A stretch of 64,000 nucleotides of DNA. Source: Brevibacterium pigmentatum. Lineage in GTDB: Bacteria > Actinomycetota > Actinomycetes > Actinomycetales > Brevibacteriaceae. Numbering within the stretch: position 1 is the first letter of the stretch; every line of letters starts with the position of its first letter. The position numbers were made by a program, and so were the translations under genes. The stretch lies in NCBI RefSeq assembly GCF_011617465.1, contig NZ_CP050153.1:372001-436000 (forward strand), written 5' to 3'. Positions 49,607 to 58,119 of this stretch are shown here, piece after piece. Below the pieces are notes generated by a model, which worked only from the letters and a program-made list of their open reading frames with translations, was not told the origin of the DNA and searched no databases.

Positions 49607-50143
49607 GGCTGCTAGCTGTGTGCTGCTGATCTGCTGTTAGCGGGGACGGCTGTCCGTGTGTGAGGCCTGCCCGTGCGGTGGCTGGGGTGGCGGGGACACT
49701 TACTGAGGCTACTTTCGGGCGCTTATCGCCTTTTGACCGAATCATCGATTTCGATCCCGATGCATCGGTCAGAAGGCGATGACAGTTCGGACGAAAGTCG
49801 ATGACGGATGGTGCAAAAGCCGATTACTGGGCTCGAGCTCCCGTGGACTGAGTTCTCACTTGCGCACCAGACACCGTGGAGTGCCTGCTCGGTCGGCGCC
49901 TTTCGAGACAGTCAGTGCGATCATCGGTTGCAATGGGCGAACCCATCTCAACGGTGCTCAACAGCTGAGTGTTCGCGGGGACTCCCGTGCAGTATTTCGG
50001 GGAGTCTTGTGCAGAAACGGTTCTCAGCGGCCTGTGGAGAAGAACGTGACTCGACCGTTGTGGACTTGTGGACGACGAAACGTTGTCCACAGCCCCAGCG
50101 CAAGAGGTTCTGAAGGCGGGCCGCTGATGCCGATACTCGCCAG
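49607..50143. other. Gene-free stretch left of the AbiEi-like gene
   Basis: 537 nt with lower GC toward its right end and no convincing ORF. It contains a long imperfect inverted repeat: 49725-49740 pairs with 49765-49780 at 15 of 16 positions, and outer arms ACTTTCG/CGAAAGT lie at 49711 and 49792. It also holds several ATCGnnTTTTG-like units. Confidence 0.55.
49711..49825. repeat. Left array of ATCGnnTTTTG-type units
   Basis: Related units: ATCGCCTTTTGACCG (49725, forward), and on the reverse strand ATCGCCTTCTGACCG (49766-49780), ATCGACTTTCGTCCG (49789-49803) and ATCGGCTTTTGCACC (near 49810-49825). They match the right-hand array at 51217-51300. Confidence 0.55.
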
Positions 50144-51178
50144 ATGAAGAATACGATCTATCGTGAAGAGCTCTCCGCCGCGGGTATCTCCTCCAAGACG
50201 ATCATGGGTGCGCTGGACTGCTGCCTGATTCGTCTTTGCCGCGGGGTGTACTCGGTGATCCGCGAGTGCCACGTGAGAGACCACAGCCGAATTGCGGCAT
50301 TTATCAGAGACGCCGACTGGATCAGCTTCCACGTCGACAAATCTCCATCCGACTTGAAGCGTGATTTCCGGTACCAGACCCAGCTCCGTGCGCTGCGAAT
50401 TCAGAGCTATCGCTGGTATCGGCCAGAGGATGTGATTGTCGGCAAATCGGCTGCTGTCCTCCACGGAATACCTTTGTACAAGGACGCATCGAAGGCGATC
50501 ACGGTCAGACACCCGAGGAGCAATTCACACACTGAGGAGATCATCCGGGTGCGGCGTGAGGTTCCCACAGAGGATCAGGTCCGATTCGGCCACCTAGCGG
50601 CCACCTCGGCGATCAGGACGGCCTTGGACCTCATTCGGATCTCGGGACAACGCGAAGCTTTTGCAGCACTGGAGTGGGTGCTGCGTCAGACGACGGCCGC
50701 TCAATTCCCTGGCTTCAACCCGAAGTTCGGGTATACGGAGAAGTTTCAGACCGAGGCCCGTCGAATTATCGAGACGGCATTCTATCCCGCGGTTGCCCGC
50801 ATGCGGTCGGGCCAAGTCACCGCACAGCGGATGGTTGATGCGATCGGTCCGTTCTCTGAGAGTCCTGCTGAGAGCCACTGCCGATTCAACCTCATCGCCT
50901 TGCATCTGACGGGGTTCGAACAGCAGATCGAAGTCCGAGACAGCCGGGGCTTCATAGCTCGAGTGGATTTTCTCAACGAACAGACACGAACGATCCTCGC
51001 AGTCGACGGAAGCGAGAAATATGCTCTGGTGGGGCCTTCGCTGATCCGGAAAGAAGGCGAACAGCACAACCGGCTTCTCAGCTTGGGCTATAAGGTCATC
51101 CATCTGAGTTTCGACGAAGTGCTCAGCCTCAGCGACTTTCGGGACAAGATCTTCAGACAAGCGCCGGAACTGAAGTAG
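50144..51178 (+). CDS. AbiEi-antitoxin-like/DUF559 nuclease-fold protein
   Basis: 344 residues. The N-terminal part (~1-110: YREELSAAGISSKTIMGALDCCLIRLCRGVYSV, VGKSAAVLHGIPLY) looks like the wHTH and following domain of type IV antitoxins (AbiEi). The C-terminus (FIARVDFLNEQTRTILAVDGSEKYA, NRLLSLGYKVIHLSFDEVL) has the DUF559/Vsr-like PD-(D/E)xK core (VDF..., D-G, and a conserved E/K). Such proteins are frequent and variable in actinobacteria and probably act in defence or stress, but the activity is unproven. Base composition and codon use are less GC-biased than neighbours, suggesting transfer. No AbiEii toxin gene is adjacent. Confidence 0.75.
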   Translation: MKNTIYREELSAAGISSKTIMGALDCCLIRLCRGVYSVIRECHVRDHSRIAAFIRDADWISFHVDKSPSDLKRDFRYQTQLRALRIQSYRWYRPEDVIVGKSAAVLHGIPLYKDASKAITVRHPRSNSHTEEIIRVRREVPTEDQVRFGHLAATSAIRTALDLIRISGQREAFAALEWVLRQTTAAQFPGFNPKFGYTEKFQTEARRIIETAFYPAVARMRSGQVTAQRMVDAIGPFSESPAESHCRFNLIALHLTGFEQQIEVRDSRGFIARVDFLNEQTRTILAVDGSEKYALVGPSLIRKEGEQHNRLLSLGYKVIHLSFDEVLSLSDFRDKIFRQAPELK

Positions 51179-51526
51179 ATGGTTAGGAGTCCGGACGAAT
51201 GATGCAGACCTCGCGCATCGACTTTTGTGCCGTTAACCATCGGGTTTTGTACGGTCGGGTATCGAGTTTTGTGCGGTGCATCGAGTTTTATCCCGATGAC
51301 CTGATCAGAGAGCGATGATTCGCCGAGGAGGCCGCTGAGTGACCACGCCTCGTCACTCGGTGAGGGCGCCGTTCAGTGCCAATTCCTGCGTCGGCCTCCA
51401 GTGGCCACCCGAAGAGAACGGCGCTGATGTTCGTGACCGTCGGATCCTTTTCGCGGCCTTCCTCAACCAAAGTGAGGACGCGGAAGGCGGCTGCGCTTTC
51501 GGTCTGAGCAGACCCGGCGGCCTCCT
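51179..51526. other. Gene-free stretch right of the AbiEi-like gene
   Basis: 348 nt. It holds the right repeat array (51217-51319) and, on the reverse strand at ~51360-51520, an open stretch encoding AAAFRVLTLVEEGREKDPTV and NISAVLFGWPLEADAGIG that may be a gene remnant, without a start or recognisable family. Confidence 0.4.
51217..51319. repeat. Right array of ATCGnnTTTTG-type units
   Basis: Four units about 19-22 bp apart: ATCGACTTTTGTGCCG (51217), ATCGGGTTTTGTACGG (51239), ATCGAGTTTTGTGCGG (51261) and ATCGAGTTTTATCCCG (51280). The last continues into 41 bp similar to 49743-49783 (about three quarters identical by eye). Confidence 0.65.
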
Positions 51527-52018
51527 CTATTTGTCGTCTGCCTCGACGGCCGGTCGGACCGTCACCCAACGGCGCACTGCGAGCACGAGTGCAGTGATGA
51601 GCCCGACGATGAGCAGCCCGTCGGCGGCGATGTAGAACAGGTGCAGGGCCGAACCGCCGTCGTCGACCCCGGCGAGCACCGCATCGGTGCGCTGGTTGAG
51701 CAGCGGTCGGATGACGATGACCTTGATGATGAGCACTGCGATGAGCCCGCAGGCCACACTGCGGTAGGCGCGGTCGACTCCCGACTTGAGCAGGGCCCAC
51801 AGCAGGATCACGGCGATGACCAGTTCGACCCAGTTCATCACGCCGAACACCAGTCGCCCGATGCCCAATCCCAACGGGATCGTGATGCCCGGGGCCGTGA
51901 ACTTCAGCGGCGCCTCGATGAGGGAGATGCCGATGATGAGCCCGAGCCAGACGGCGGGCAGGAGGATCCGAGCGCTCGCCGCCAATCGCGAGTCATCGGT
52001 GCTGAAGAAGTGAGTCAT
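51527..52018 (-). CDS. Hypothetical four-helix membrane protein
   Basis: 163 residues from ATG 52018. Four hydrophobic helices: ARILLPAVWLGLIIGISLIE, GIGRLVFGVMNWVELVIAVILLWALL, YRSVACGLIAVLIIKVIVIRPLL and LHLFYIAADGLLIVGLITALVL. Polar loops contain RTDAVLAGVDDGGSALH. It resembles small uncharacterised (DUF-type) actinobacterial membrane proteins; no function is assigned. The ribosome site is poor (CGGGA close by, GGAG further off). Divergent from the amidohydrolase. Confidence 0.7.
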   Translation of the reverse strand: MTHFFSTDDSRLAASARILLPAVWLGLIIGISLIEAPLKFTAPGITIPLGLGIGRLVFGVMNWVELVIAVILLWALLKSGVDRAYRSVACGLIAVLIIKVIVIRPLLNQRTDAVLAGVDDGGSALHLFYIAADGLLIVGLITALVLAVRRWVTVRPAVEADDK

Positions 52019-52135
52019 GATCCCGATTCTACTCCTCGTAGAAAATCGGCTGCCGCGCCCGATCCGCATCCATTCGGCCGCACCGCAGCGTCCGCCCATC
52101 CTTACCACCGCCCCTCCCGCTCTAGACTGGTGCCC

Positions 52136-54022
52136 ATGCGTCTGTTCTCCAACGCCGTCGTGCGCACGTTCGCACCCCAGGCCGCCTCGAACACCCCTGT
52201 CTCGACTGCCTCCGACCCGAGCGCATCGAACTCAGACACCCCCGCCGCAGCTCCCACCTCGACCGTCGACTTCATGCAGCCGGCTCCCGACGCGATCCTC
52301 GTCGACGGGGAGACCATCGTGGCCGTCGGCACCCGGGCCGAACTGCTCGACATCGCCGCCGCGCAGTCGTCGACGACGGCGGCGCTCGCCTCGGCGGGTG
52401 GGGTCGGTGCGACCACGGTCATCCCGGGACTCGAGATCGACGAAATCGACTGCGGCGGACAGGTCATCCTGCCCGGTTTCGTCGACGGCCACATCCATTC
52501 GATCATGTACGCCGACTCCCTGACCGACCTCGATCTGTCCCAGACGAAATCCCTCGCCGAGGCGGTCGCACTCATCCGCGAACGTGCCGATTCCCTCCCG
52601 GTGGGCACGTGGGTGGTCGGCTCCGGGTGGGACCTCAACAAATGGGAGGACCCGAGTTATCCGGACCGGACGCTGCTCGACGCCGAGGTTCCCGACCATC
52701 CCGTGGCGATGTGGTCACTCGACCTGCACACTCTGTGGGCCAACGCCCACGCCCTCGAGATCGCCGGAATCGACGAGGCGACCCCCGACCCGTCGGGTGG
52801 CAGCTTCGTCCGCGACGACGGGCAGCTCACCGGTCTGGTGCGCGAGGACGCCACCGACCTCGTCGCCCGCTTCATTCCCGAACCCAGCCGCGAGGAGCAG
52901 GTCGAACGCCTCGCCACCACTCAGGAGCTCTTCCTCTCCCAGGGCCTGACCGGGATCCACGACTTCGACGGCATCGCCGCGACTCTGGGGTGGAACGACC
53001 TGCATGAAGCCGGTCGCCAGGACATGCGCGTGACGCTGTTCCTGCGCTCACCCGAGGTGCCGTGGGCGATCGAGACCGGGTGGCACACCGGCGACGGCGA
53101 CGACTGGCTGCAGTGTGGTGGGTTGAAGCTGTTCTCCGACGGGGCGCTCGGCTCGCACACCTCGCACATGTCCTCACCGTTCCCCGAAACCGACGGCGAG
53201 ACCGAGAACTTCGGCATCGCGCAGATGACCGAGGACGAACTCTTCGAGCAGGCGCACATCGCCACCGAGGCGGGCATCTCCGTGGCCATCCACGCCATCG
53301 GCGACCAAGCGAACCACCATGTGCTCGAAGTCTTCGACCGGCTGCGTGACATCACGCGGGCCGCGGAGGAGAAGTACGACCGGCCCCTGCGCCACCGCGT
53401 CGAACACGCTCAGTTCATCCAACCGTCCGACGTTGCACGGTTCGCCGAGCTCGGGGTGCTCGCATCCATGCAGCCACGCCACTGCATCTCCGATCTGCAT
53501 CTGCTCCACCTCATCGACGAGTCCGCGCAGCTGGCCGCTTACGCGTGGCCGGACCTGCTCGAGGCGGGCGCGCACGTCGTCTTCGGTTCCGACGGCCCCG
53601 TCGAACCGGCGAACCCCTTCGCCGCGATCTATGCGGCGATGACCAGGGCGAACATCTCCGGCGAGGCGTCCACGACGTTCCAGCCGCACCGTCGTCTGAG
53701 CGCAGTCGAGGCCATCCGCCTGCACACTCAGGGTCCGGCTTTCGCCGCCGGCCTCGAGGCCCGACGCGGATATCTGGCCCCGGGAATGGACGCCGATTTC
53801 ATCCTCGTCGACACCGATCCGTGCGCCGCCGAAGGGCTGAGCAGCGACGCCCTCAACACCGAGGTGACCGCACAGTCGAGTGACCTGAACGGCTCGCGCA
53901 CGCCGACCGACGGCCTCCTCGGCTACGATTCCGAAGAAGCCCTCTTCGCCCACGCCGAGGCGATCCGCGACACCCGAGTCGCGCTCACCGTCGTCGGCGG
54001 CGAAATCAAATACCGGGCCTGA
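52136..54022 (+). CDS. Amidohydrolase family 3 (YtcJ-like) metal-dependent hydrolase
   Basis: 628 residues. Metal-binding HxH motif VILPGFVDGHIHS (residues ~115-125), a GLKLFSDGALGSHT strand, AIHAIGDQANHHVL (His ligand), RVEHAQFIQPSDV, and the final Asp in VVFGSDGPVEPANPFAAIYAAM. YtcJ/NfdA-type enzymes hydrolyse N-acyl or formamide bonds; the substrate is unknown. The N-terminal 110 residues contain a Ser/Thr/Ala-rich stretch (STASDPSASNSDTPAAAPTS) interrupting the usual first beta-strands. A TAGACT -10 (52123-52128) lies 7 nt before ATG 52136 (leaderless). A tandem repeat follows the stop codon. Confidence 0.88.
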   Translation: MRLFSNAVVRTFAPQAASNTPVSTASDPSASNSDTPAAAPTSTVDFMQPAPDAILVDGETIVAVGTRAELLDIAAAQSSTTAALASAGGVGATTVIPGLEIDEIDCGGQVILPGFVDGHIHSIMYADSLTDLDLSQTKSLAEAVALIRERADSLPVGTWVVGSGWDLNKWEDPSYPDRTLLDAEVPDHPVAMWSLDLHTLWANAHALEIAGIDEATPDPSGGSFVRDDGQLTGLVREDATDLVARFIPEPSREEQVERLATTQELFLSQGLTGIHDFDGIAATLGWNDLHEAGRQDMRVTLFLRSPEVPWAIETGWHTGDGDDWLQCGGLKLFSDGALGSHTSHMSSPFPETDGETENFGIAQMTEDELFEQAHIATEAGISVAIHAIGDQANHHVLEVFDRLRDITRAAEEKYDRPLRHRVEHAQFIQPSDVARFAELGVLASMQPRHCISDLHLLHLIDESAQLAAYAWPDLLEAGAHVVFGSDGPVEPANPFAAIYAAMTRANISGEASTTFQPHRRLSAVEAIRLHTQGPAFAAGLEARRGYLAPGMDADFILVDTDPCAAEGLSSDALNTEVTAQSSDLNGSRTPTDGLLGYDSEEALFAHAEAIRDTRVALTVVGGEIKYRA

Positions 54023-54056
54023 CCTCGCCGAGGCGGCGCGACCGTCCCGCTGAAAC

Positions 54057-54152
54057 GTCCCCGCAGGGACGCGGAAATCCCGTGAGATGTCCCCGCAGGG
54101 ACGCGGAAATCCCGTGAGATGTCCCCGCGGGGGCGCGAACCCACCGAACGAC
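54057..54152. repeat. 32-bp tandem repeat with hairpin units
   Basis: Period 32 (units start 54057, 54089, 54121). Each unit begins GTCCCCGCAGGGAC, a small hairpin, followed by GCGGAAATCCCGTGAGAT; the third is diverged. Confidence 0.85.
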
Positions 54153-54160
54153 GACGGCCC

Positions 54161-54187
54161 GACGTCCCCGCAGGGATGTCGGGCCGT
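54161..54187 (+). terminator. Hairpin after the amidohydrolase repeat
   Basis: CCCGACGTCCCC-GC-AGGGATGTCGGG-type inverted repeat (GGCCCGAC at ~54159 pairs with GTCGGGCC ~54178-54185) reusing the repeat-unit core. Probable terminator of the amidohydrolase gene; convergent with the SDR gene. Confidence 0.5.
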
Positions 54188-54291
54188 TGTGAACGCTGCT
54201 CATCCTCGGCGAGGCACCGGAACGGATGTCCTTTCGCCTTGGCGAGGTTCGACGCAGACGTCGGGCCGCCTCGGCGAGGCGAATAGCCGAC

Positions 54292-55101
54292 TCAGATGTG
54301 GCGGCCGCCGGAGATCTCGGTGACGGTGCCGGTGAGGTAGCTCGAGAGCCCCGAGGCGAGGAAGAGCACAACCGAGGCGACCTCTTCAGGTTCGCCTGCC
54401 CGGCCGAGCGGGATGTCGGCGAGCTTCGAATCGATCGCGTGCTGCGGCATGGCTGCGGTCATCGCCGTGTTGATGAAGCCGGGCTGGATCGCGTTGATGC
54501 GGATGTTCTTGAACGCGACCTCCTTCGACACGGCCTTCGTCATGCCGACGATGCCCGCCTTCGCCGCGGAGTAGTTCGACTGTCCGGGATTGCCGACCTT
54601 GCCGCTGATCGAGGACACGTTGATGATCGAGCCGCCGCGGTCCTGTTCGCGCATGAGTGCGGTGGCGACCTTGAGCCCGTTCCACGTGCCCCGCAGGTGC
54701 ACGGAGATGACATCGTCGAACTGCTGCTCGGTCATCTTCCGGATCGTCGCATCACGGGTGATGCCGGCGTTGTTGACCCAGATGTCGACACCGCCGAACG
54801 CCTTGGCGGCCTCCTCGGCGAGCTTCTCGACGGCTGCGAGGTCGGAGACGTTGCACACGACACCGGCTGCGATGTCTTCGCCGCCGAGCTCGGCCACGGC
54901 CGACTGCAGTCTCTCCTCGGTTATATCGGCGACGACGACCTTGGCTCCGGAGTCGACGAGGCTGCGCGCCATCGCCAGGCCCAGTCCCTGCCCGCCGCCG
55001 GTGACGACGGCGACCTTCCCGGCCAGCAGGCCGGGAATCGCGGTGACTCCGCCGGTTTCGGTGACGGTGATGCCGGTGTTCGCGGTCGTGGATTCAGTCA
55101 T
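54292..55101 (-). CDS. Short-chain dehydrogenase (FabG/3-oxoacyl reductase-like)
   Basis: 269 residues. Classical SDR: cofactor motif [26 protein letters not shown], catalytic Ser ([10 protein letters not shown]) and YxxxK ([10 protein letters not shown]). The pattern [13 protein letters not shown]...AMPQHA and the C-terminal [15 protein letters not shown] resemble FabG-type 3-oxoacyl-ACP/CoA reductases. The first ~25 residues are extra. It lies 94 nt downstream of an acyl-CoA dehydrogenase on the same strand, so a beta-oxidation-type role is likely, perhaps as a hydroxyacyl-CoA dehydrogenase. GAAAGG ribosome site before ATG 55101. Confidence 0.88.
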   Translation of the reverse strand: MTESTTANTGITVTETGGVTAIPGLLAGKVAVVTGGGQGLGLAMARSLVDSGAKVVVADITEERLQSAVAELGGEDIAAGVVCNVSDLAAVEKLAEEAAKAFGGVDIWVNNAGITRDATIRKMTEQQFDDVISVHLRGTWNGLKVATALMREQDRGGSIINVSSISGKVGNPGQSNYSAAKAGIVGMTKAVSKEVAFKNIRINAIQPGFINTAMTAAMPQHAIDSKLADIPLGRAGEPEEVASVVLFLASGLSSYLTGTVTEISGGRHI

Positions 55102-55195
55102 GTGATGCCTTTCGTTGGGGTGTGACCAAGCGGAGCCGGACCTCGCCGAGGCGGCCCGCCGTTGCGCTTATGCGTGCAGAATACTGGTGCCGAAC

Positions 55196-56359
55196 TCAGA
55201 GGTTGAACTGGGGCTTGTGCGCGCCCTTGAGCAGCTGTTTGGCGACGACGACGCGCTGGACTTCGGAGGTGCCTTCGTAGATGCGGAAGAGGCGGGCGTG
55301 ACGGTAGAAGCGTTCGACCGCGGATTCGCGCATGTAGCCCATGCCGCCCTGGATCTGCACGCCCTTGTCAGCGATGCGGGCCAGCGCTTCGGAGGCGAAG
55401 AGCTTCGCCGAGGAGGGGCCGAGCTTGCGGTCGGTCTCAGCGTCCCAGCGCTGCGCGGCGGAGAGGACGAGCGCTTTGGCGGCGGCCACCTCGGTGTAGA
55501 TATCGGCGAGCATCGCCTGGACGAGTTGGAAGCGGGCGATCGGCTCGCCGCCCTGTTTCGCGTCGGCGGCGAAGCGCACCGACTCGTCGAGGATGCGGAT
55601 CGACTGGCCGACGCAGATCGCCGCGATGTGCAGGCGTCCCTTGTTCAGCGAGGCCATTGCCGCGTAGAAGCCCTTCTCCTCCTCGCCGCCGATGAGGTTG
55701 GCGGCGGGCACGCGGACGTCGTCGAAGAAGATCTCCGAGGTCCATGCGCCGGCCTGGCCCATCTTGTGGTCGTGCGGTCCGACGGTCACGCCCTCGGACT
55801 TCGTGGGCACGAGGAAGACTGAGATGCCCTTCGACCCGGTGGCGTTCGGGTCGGTGCGGGCGAAGACCATGAGGACGTCGGAGGCCTCGGCGTTGGTGAT
55901 GAACCGCTTGGAGCCGTTGATGATGTAGTCATCGCCGTCGCGCACGGCCTTCGTGCGCAGGCCCGATGGATCGGATCCGGCCTCGGATTCGGTCAGCGCA
56001 AAGGAGGCGACGACGTCGCCGGATGCCAGACGTGGCAGCCATTCGGACTTCTGGTCGTCGGTGCCGTAGTTGACGAGCACCTGTCCGGCGATGCCGTTGT
56101 TCGTGCCGAACAGCGAGCGGAACGACGGTGTTGTGTAGCCGAGCTCCATGGCCAGGAGTGCGTCCTGTTCGGCGTTGAGGCCGAGGCCGCCGTATTGCTC
56201 GGGCAGGGCCCAGCCGAAGAGTCCCATCTCGGCCGATTCCTTGATGATGGCTTCGGGGAAGGCGTCTTTGTCCTCGACCTGGGTTTCGAGGGGGACGACC
56301 TTCTCGCGGACGAATTCGCGGACGGCGGTGAGGATGTCGTCGAGTTCTGAGTTGTCCAT
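55196..56359 (-). CDS. Acyl-CoA dehydrogenase
   Basis: 387 residues. Three-domain ACAD: N-terminal helical domain, FAD/substrate site FALTESEAGSDPSGLRTKAVRDGDDYIINGSKRFITNA, and C-terminal helices with GGMGYMRESAVERFYRHARLFRIYEGTSEVQRVVVAKQLL (catalytic Glu in YEGTSEVQ). It oxidises acyl-CoA to trans-2-enoyl-CoA, passing electrons to ETF (etfBA lies in this window). ATG 56359 has AAAGGAGAG. Upstream AT-rich DNA carries a perfect GGCATTAATGCC palindrome. Confidence 0.93.
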   Translation of the reverse strand: MDNSELDDILTAVREFVREKVVPLETQVEDKDAFPEAIIKESAEMGLFGWALPEQYGGLGLNAEQDALLAMELGYTTPSFRSLFGTNNGIAGQVLVNYGTDDQKSEWLPRLASGDVVASFALTESEAGSDPSGLRTKAVRDGDDYIINGSKRFITNAEASDVLMVFARTDPNATGSKGISVFLVPTKSEGVTVGPHDHKMGQAGAWTSEIFFDDVRVPAANLIGGEEEKGFYAAMASLNKGRLHIAAICVGQSIRILDESVRFAADAKQGGEPIARFQLVQAMLADIYTEVAAAKALVLSAAQRWDAETDRKLGPSSAKLFASEALARIADKGVQIQGGMGYMRESAVERFYRHARLFRIYEGTSEVQRVVVAKQLLKGAHKPQFNL

Positions 56360-56485
56360 GGGTCACTCTCCTTTGTGTGTGTCCGGACGGTGGCATCCTG
56401 CGGACGGCGGTTCAGTGGCGCAGAGGTGCAGCAGTGTCATTGTGCGACTGGGGCCATCATATATCGAATTGATGAATAAACGAGA

Positions 56486-56497
56486 GGCATTAATGCC
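56486..56497 (-). promoter_or_regulatory. Palindrome upstream of the acyl-CoA dehydrogenase gene
   Basis: Perfect 12-bp palindrome GGCATTAATGCC in a short AT-rich island (56455-56520), about 130 nt before ATG 56359. Possible operator; regulator unknown. Confidence 0.35.
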
Positions 56498-56584
56498 GTG
56501 ATAGGTAATTATTATCGGTGTGAGTGGCGGTGGGGCTGGGGAGTGGTGAGGCGGTGGGACTGTGGGGTGCTGACTCTGTGGTTC

Positions 56585-57433
56585 TCAGAGAGACGCGTTC
56601 CACTCGTCGAGGCGGCTGCGCAGCAGCTCGGCCGTCATCTCAGTGAGTCCGATGCCGTGATAGTTCGGCAGCCAGGTCTCGACACGATCGGCCGCGCTCG
56701 CCGCCGTCTGCACATCCCAGTCATTGATGTCGGAGATCGCTGCACCGAGCCGGGCCTCGTACTCGGCGAGGAACGATGCGGCGGCAGCGCGGGAGCCCAA
56801 CAGGACGAGGTCCTGCCTGCACCAGGCGAGATCGAAGCCCCGCGGAGCGTGCTTGGCTCCCGACCAGTCGACGACCCCCGTGAGGCGAGGCGCCCCGGTG
56901 GCCTCGTCGCGAACCCACAGGGCGTTGCCGGTCCAGAAATCCCCGTGGGAGAGCACTCGATCGCGGAGGTCGAGCCGGTCGAACCCCTGTTGCGCACGGT
57001 GGGCGATCGCCGATTCCCCGGTGTGCGGTGCCAGCGGTGCCAGAGGCAGTCCGGTGCCGTCGAGTCCATGGATGGAGAACAGTGCCGCAGCCATCTGCTG
57101 CGCCACGGCAACGAGATCAGCGTGGGGATCGGGCGTCGAACCGGCGACCCTGGTCGTGATGATGAGCGGTTCTTCGGTATCCGCGCTGCCGGCGACGAGG
57201 TGAGGGACCATCGGCCCGAGCGCGGTGATTCGTTCGAGCGCGGCGAGCTCTCTGGCCACGGCATCGTCTCCCGAGGGAAATGTTCGAACGACGACTTCGG
57301 AAGCACCATCGGAAGCCAGAAGGGTGAAGGCGTGCTGGCCCGCAGTGAAGACCTCGAGCAGCTCGAGATCCCGGCCCAGAAGCGTCGACGCCGATCGACG
57401 GGCTCGTTCCTGTGATGTCGGCACGCGCATCAT
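56585..57433 (-). CDS. APH-type phosphotransferase family protein
   Basis: 282 residues. Kinase-like fold: N-lobe (FTLLASDGASEVVVRTFPSGDD), catalytic loop VLSHGDFWTGNALW (HGDxxxxN) and metal motif GVVDWSGAKHAPRGFDLAW. The family includes aminoglycoside and macrolide kinases, choline/homoserine kinases and others; nothing here identifies the substrate. ATG 57433 overlaps the DUF1990 stop by 4 nt, so the two are co-translated. As erm is 50 kb away, a link to resistance is only speculation. Confidence 0.78.
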   Translation of the reverse strand: MMRVPTSQERARRSASTLLGRDLELLEVFTAGQHAFTLLASDGASEVVVRTFPSGDDAVARELAALERITALGPMVPHLVAGSADTEEPLIITTRVAGSTPDPHADLVAVAQQMAAALFSIHGLDGTGLPLAPLAPHTGESAIAHRAQQGFDRLDLRDRVLSHGDFWTGNALWVRDEATGAPRLTGVVDWSGAKHAPRGFDLAWCRQDLVLLGSRAAAASFLAEYEARLGAAISDINDWDVQTAASAADRVETWLPNYHGIGLTEMTAELLRSRLDEWNASL

Positions 57434-57948
57434 CGCCGCGGTTCAGCAGCCGGTGCGTGCGGAATGCCCGCGCACCGGGCGAGCAGCTTCTTGAGCCCGG
57501 ATGTATAGCGTTTGGCCATCATCATCTGCGCGGCGGTCGTGATCGGGCCGGCCGCCTTGAGCGGCGGATGACCCGGTACAGAATCCGCGGTGATCGAGGC
57601 AACGAGGCGGCCCTCGGAGTCCGTGGACACGAGGAAGGTCTCCTCCCCGTTCTCCAGGTGACCGGGCAAGGTGCGATAGGTGAATCCGGCGCGGTTCGCC
57701 TCGTCGATGACCTCGGAGACGATGCACGACCCGACCGTCACGAGCAGATCCCGACCGCGCAGCCGCCTCGGCGAGGTCGGCCATAAGGGGTTGAGTCGCA
57801 GGTCGACGACCTGCCCTTCGGCCACACGACGTCCGGGTCGGACCGCGACGCCCGCGAGCTCCTGCAGCTGCCAGGTGAAGATCGCCTCTCGGGTGGCGGG
57901 GAAGAGATCGGCAGGCCCCAGATCGCGGTGGTGCTCGAGGTGATTCAT
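57430..57948 (-). CDS. DUF1990 family protein
   Basis: 172 residues from ATG 57948 (GGGGGA upstream). The pattern FTWQLQELAGVAVRPG, RLNPLWPTSPRRLRGRDLLVTVGSCIVSEVIDEANRAGFTYRTLPGHLENGEETFLV and a C-terminal helix of basic residues match DUF1990, proteins of unknown function widespread in actinobacteria, with a lipocalin/START-like barrel possible. Overlaps the APH-type gene downstream, suggesting a joint function. Confidence 0.8.
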   Translation of the reverse strand: MNHLEHHRDLGPADLFPATREAIFTWQLQELAGVAVRPGRRVAEGQVVDLRLNPLWPTSPRRLRGRDLLVTVGSCIVSEVIDEANRAGFTYRTLPGHLENGEETFLVSTDSEGRLVASITADSVPGHPPLKAAGPITTAAQMMMAKRYTSGLKKLLARCAGIPHAPAAEPRR

Positions 57949-58034
57949 TCCCCCATTCGCACCCGGATCGCGGTCATTCTTCGCGCCCGATCGACCCTTG
58001 TCATCGCCCCTGGTCAGGCCTAGGATGAAAATGG

Positions 58035-58052
58035 TTAGCTGAACGAACGCTC
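58035..58052 (+). promoter_or_regulatory. SDR promoter with TetR-type operator
   Basis: TTAGCT (58035-58040) directly followed by GAACGAACGCTC (58041-58052), matching GARCGANCGYTC. ~68 nt before the SDR start. Confidence 0.5.
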
Positions 58053-58119
58053 GCTACACGTCGGCGTCGTGAGGCGATGCCGATCGCTCATGCCATCGAA
58101 CGGACACTGGAGTTCATTT

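Noticed and set aside
50144-51178. Complete AbiE toxin-antitoxin system
   Set aside because: Only an AbiEi-like N-terminal region is present, fused to a DUF559 domain; no AbiEii nucleotidyltransferase gene is adjacent.
54057-54152. CRISPR or iteron origin
   Set aside because: Only three contiguous units without spacers, and no replication or cas gene nearby.
56585-57948. Aminoglycoside or macrolide resistance kinase
   Set aside because: Only the general APH fold is visible. Nothing specific to drug kinases is seen, and the partner is a DUF1990 protein, so resistance was not called.
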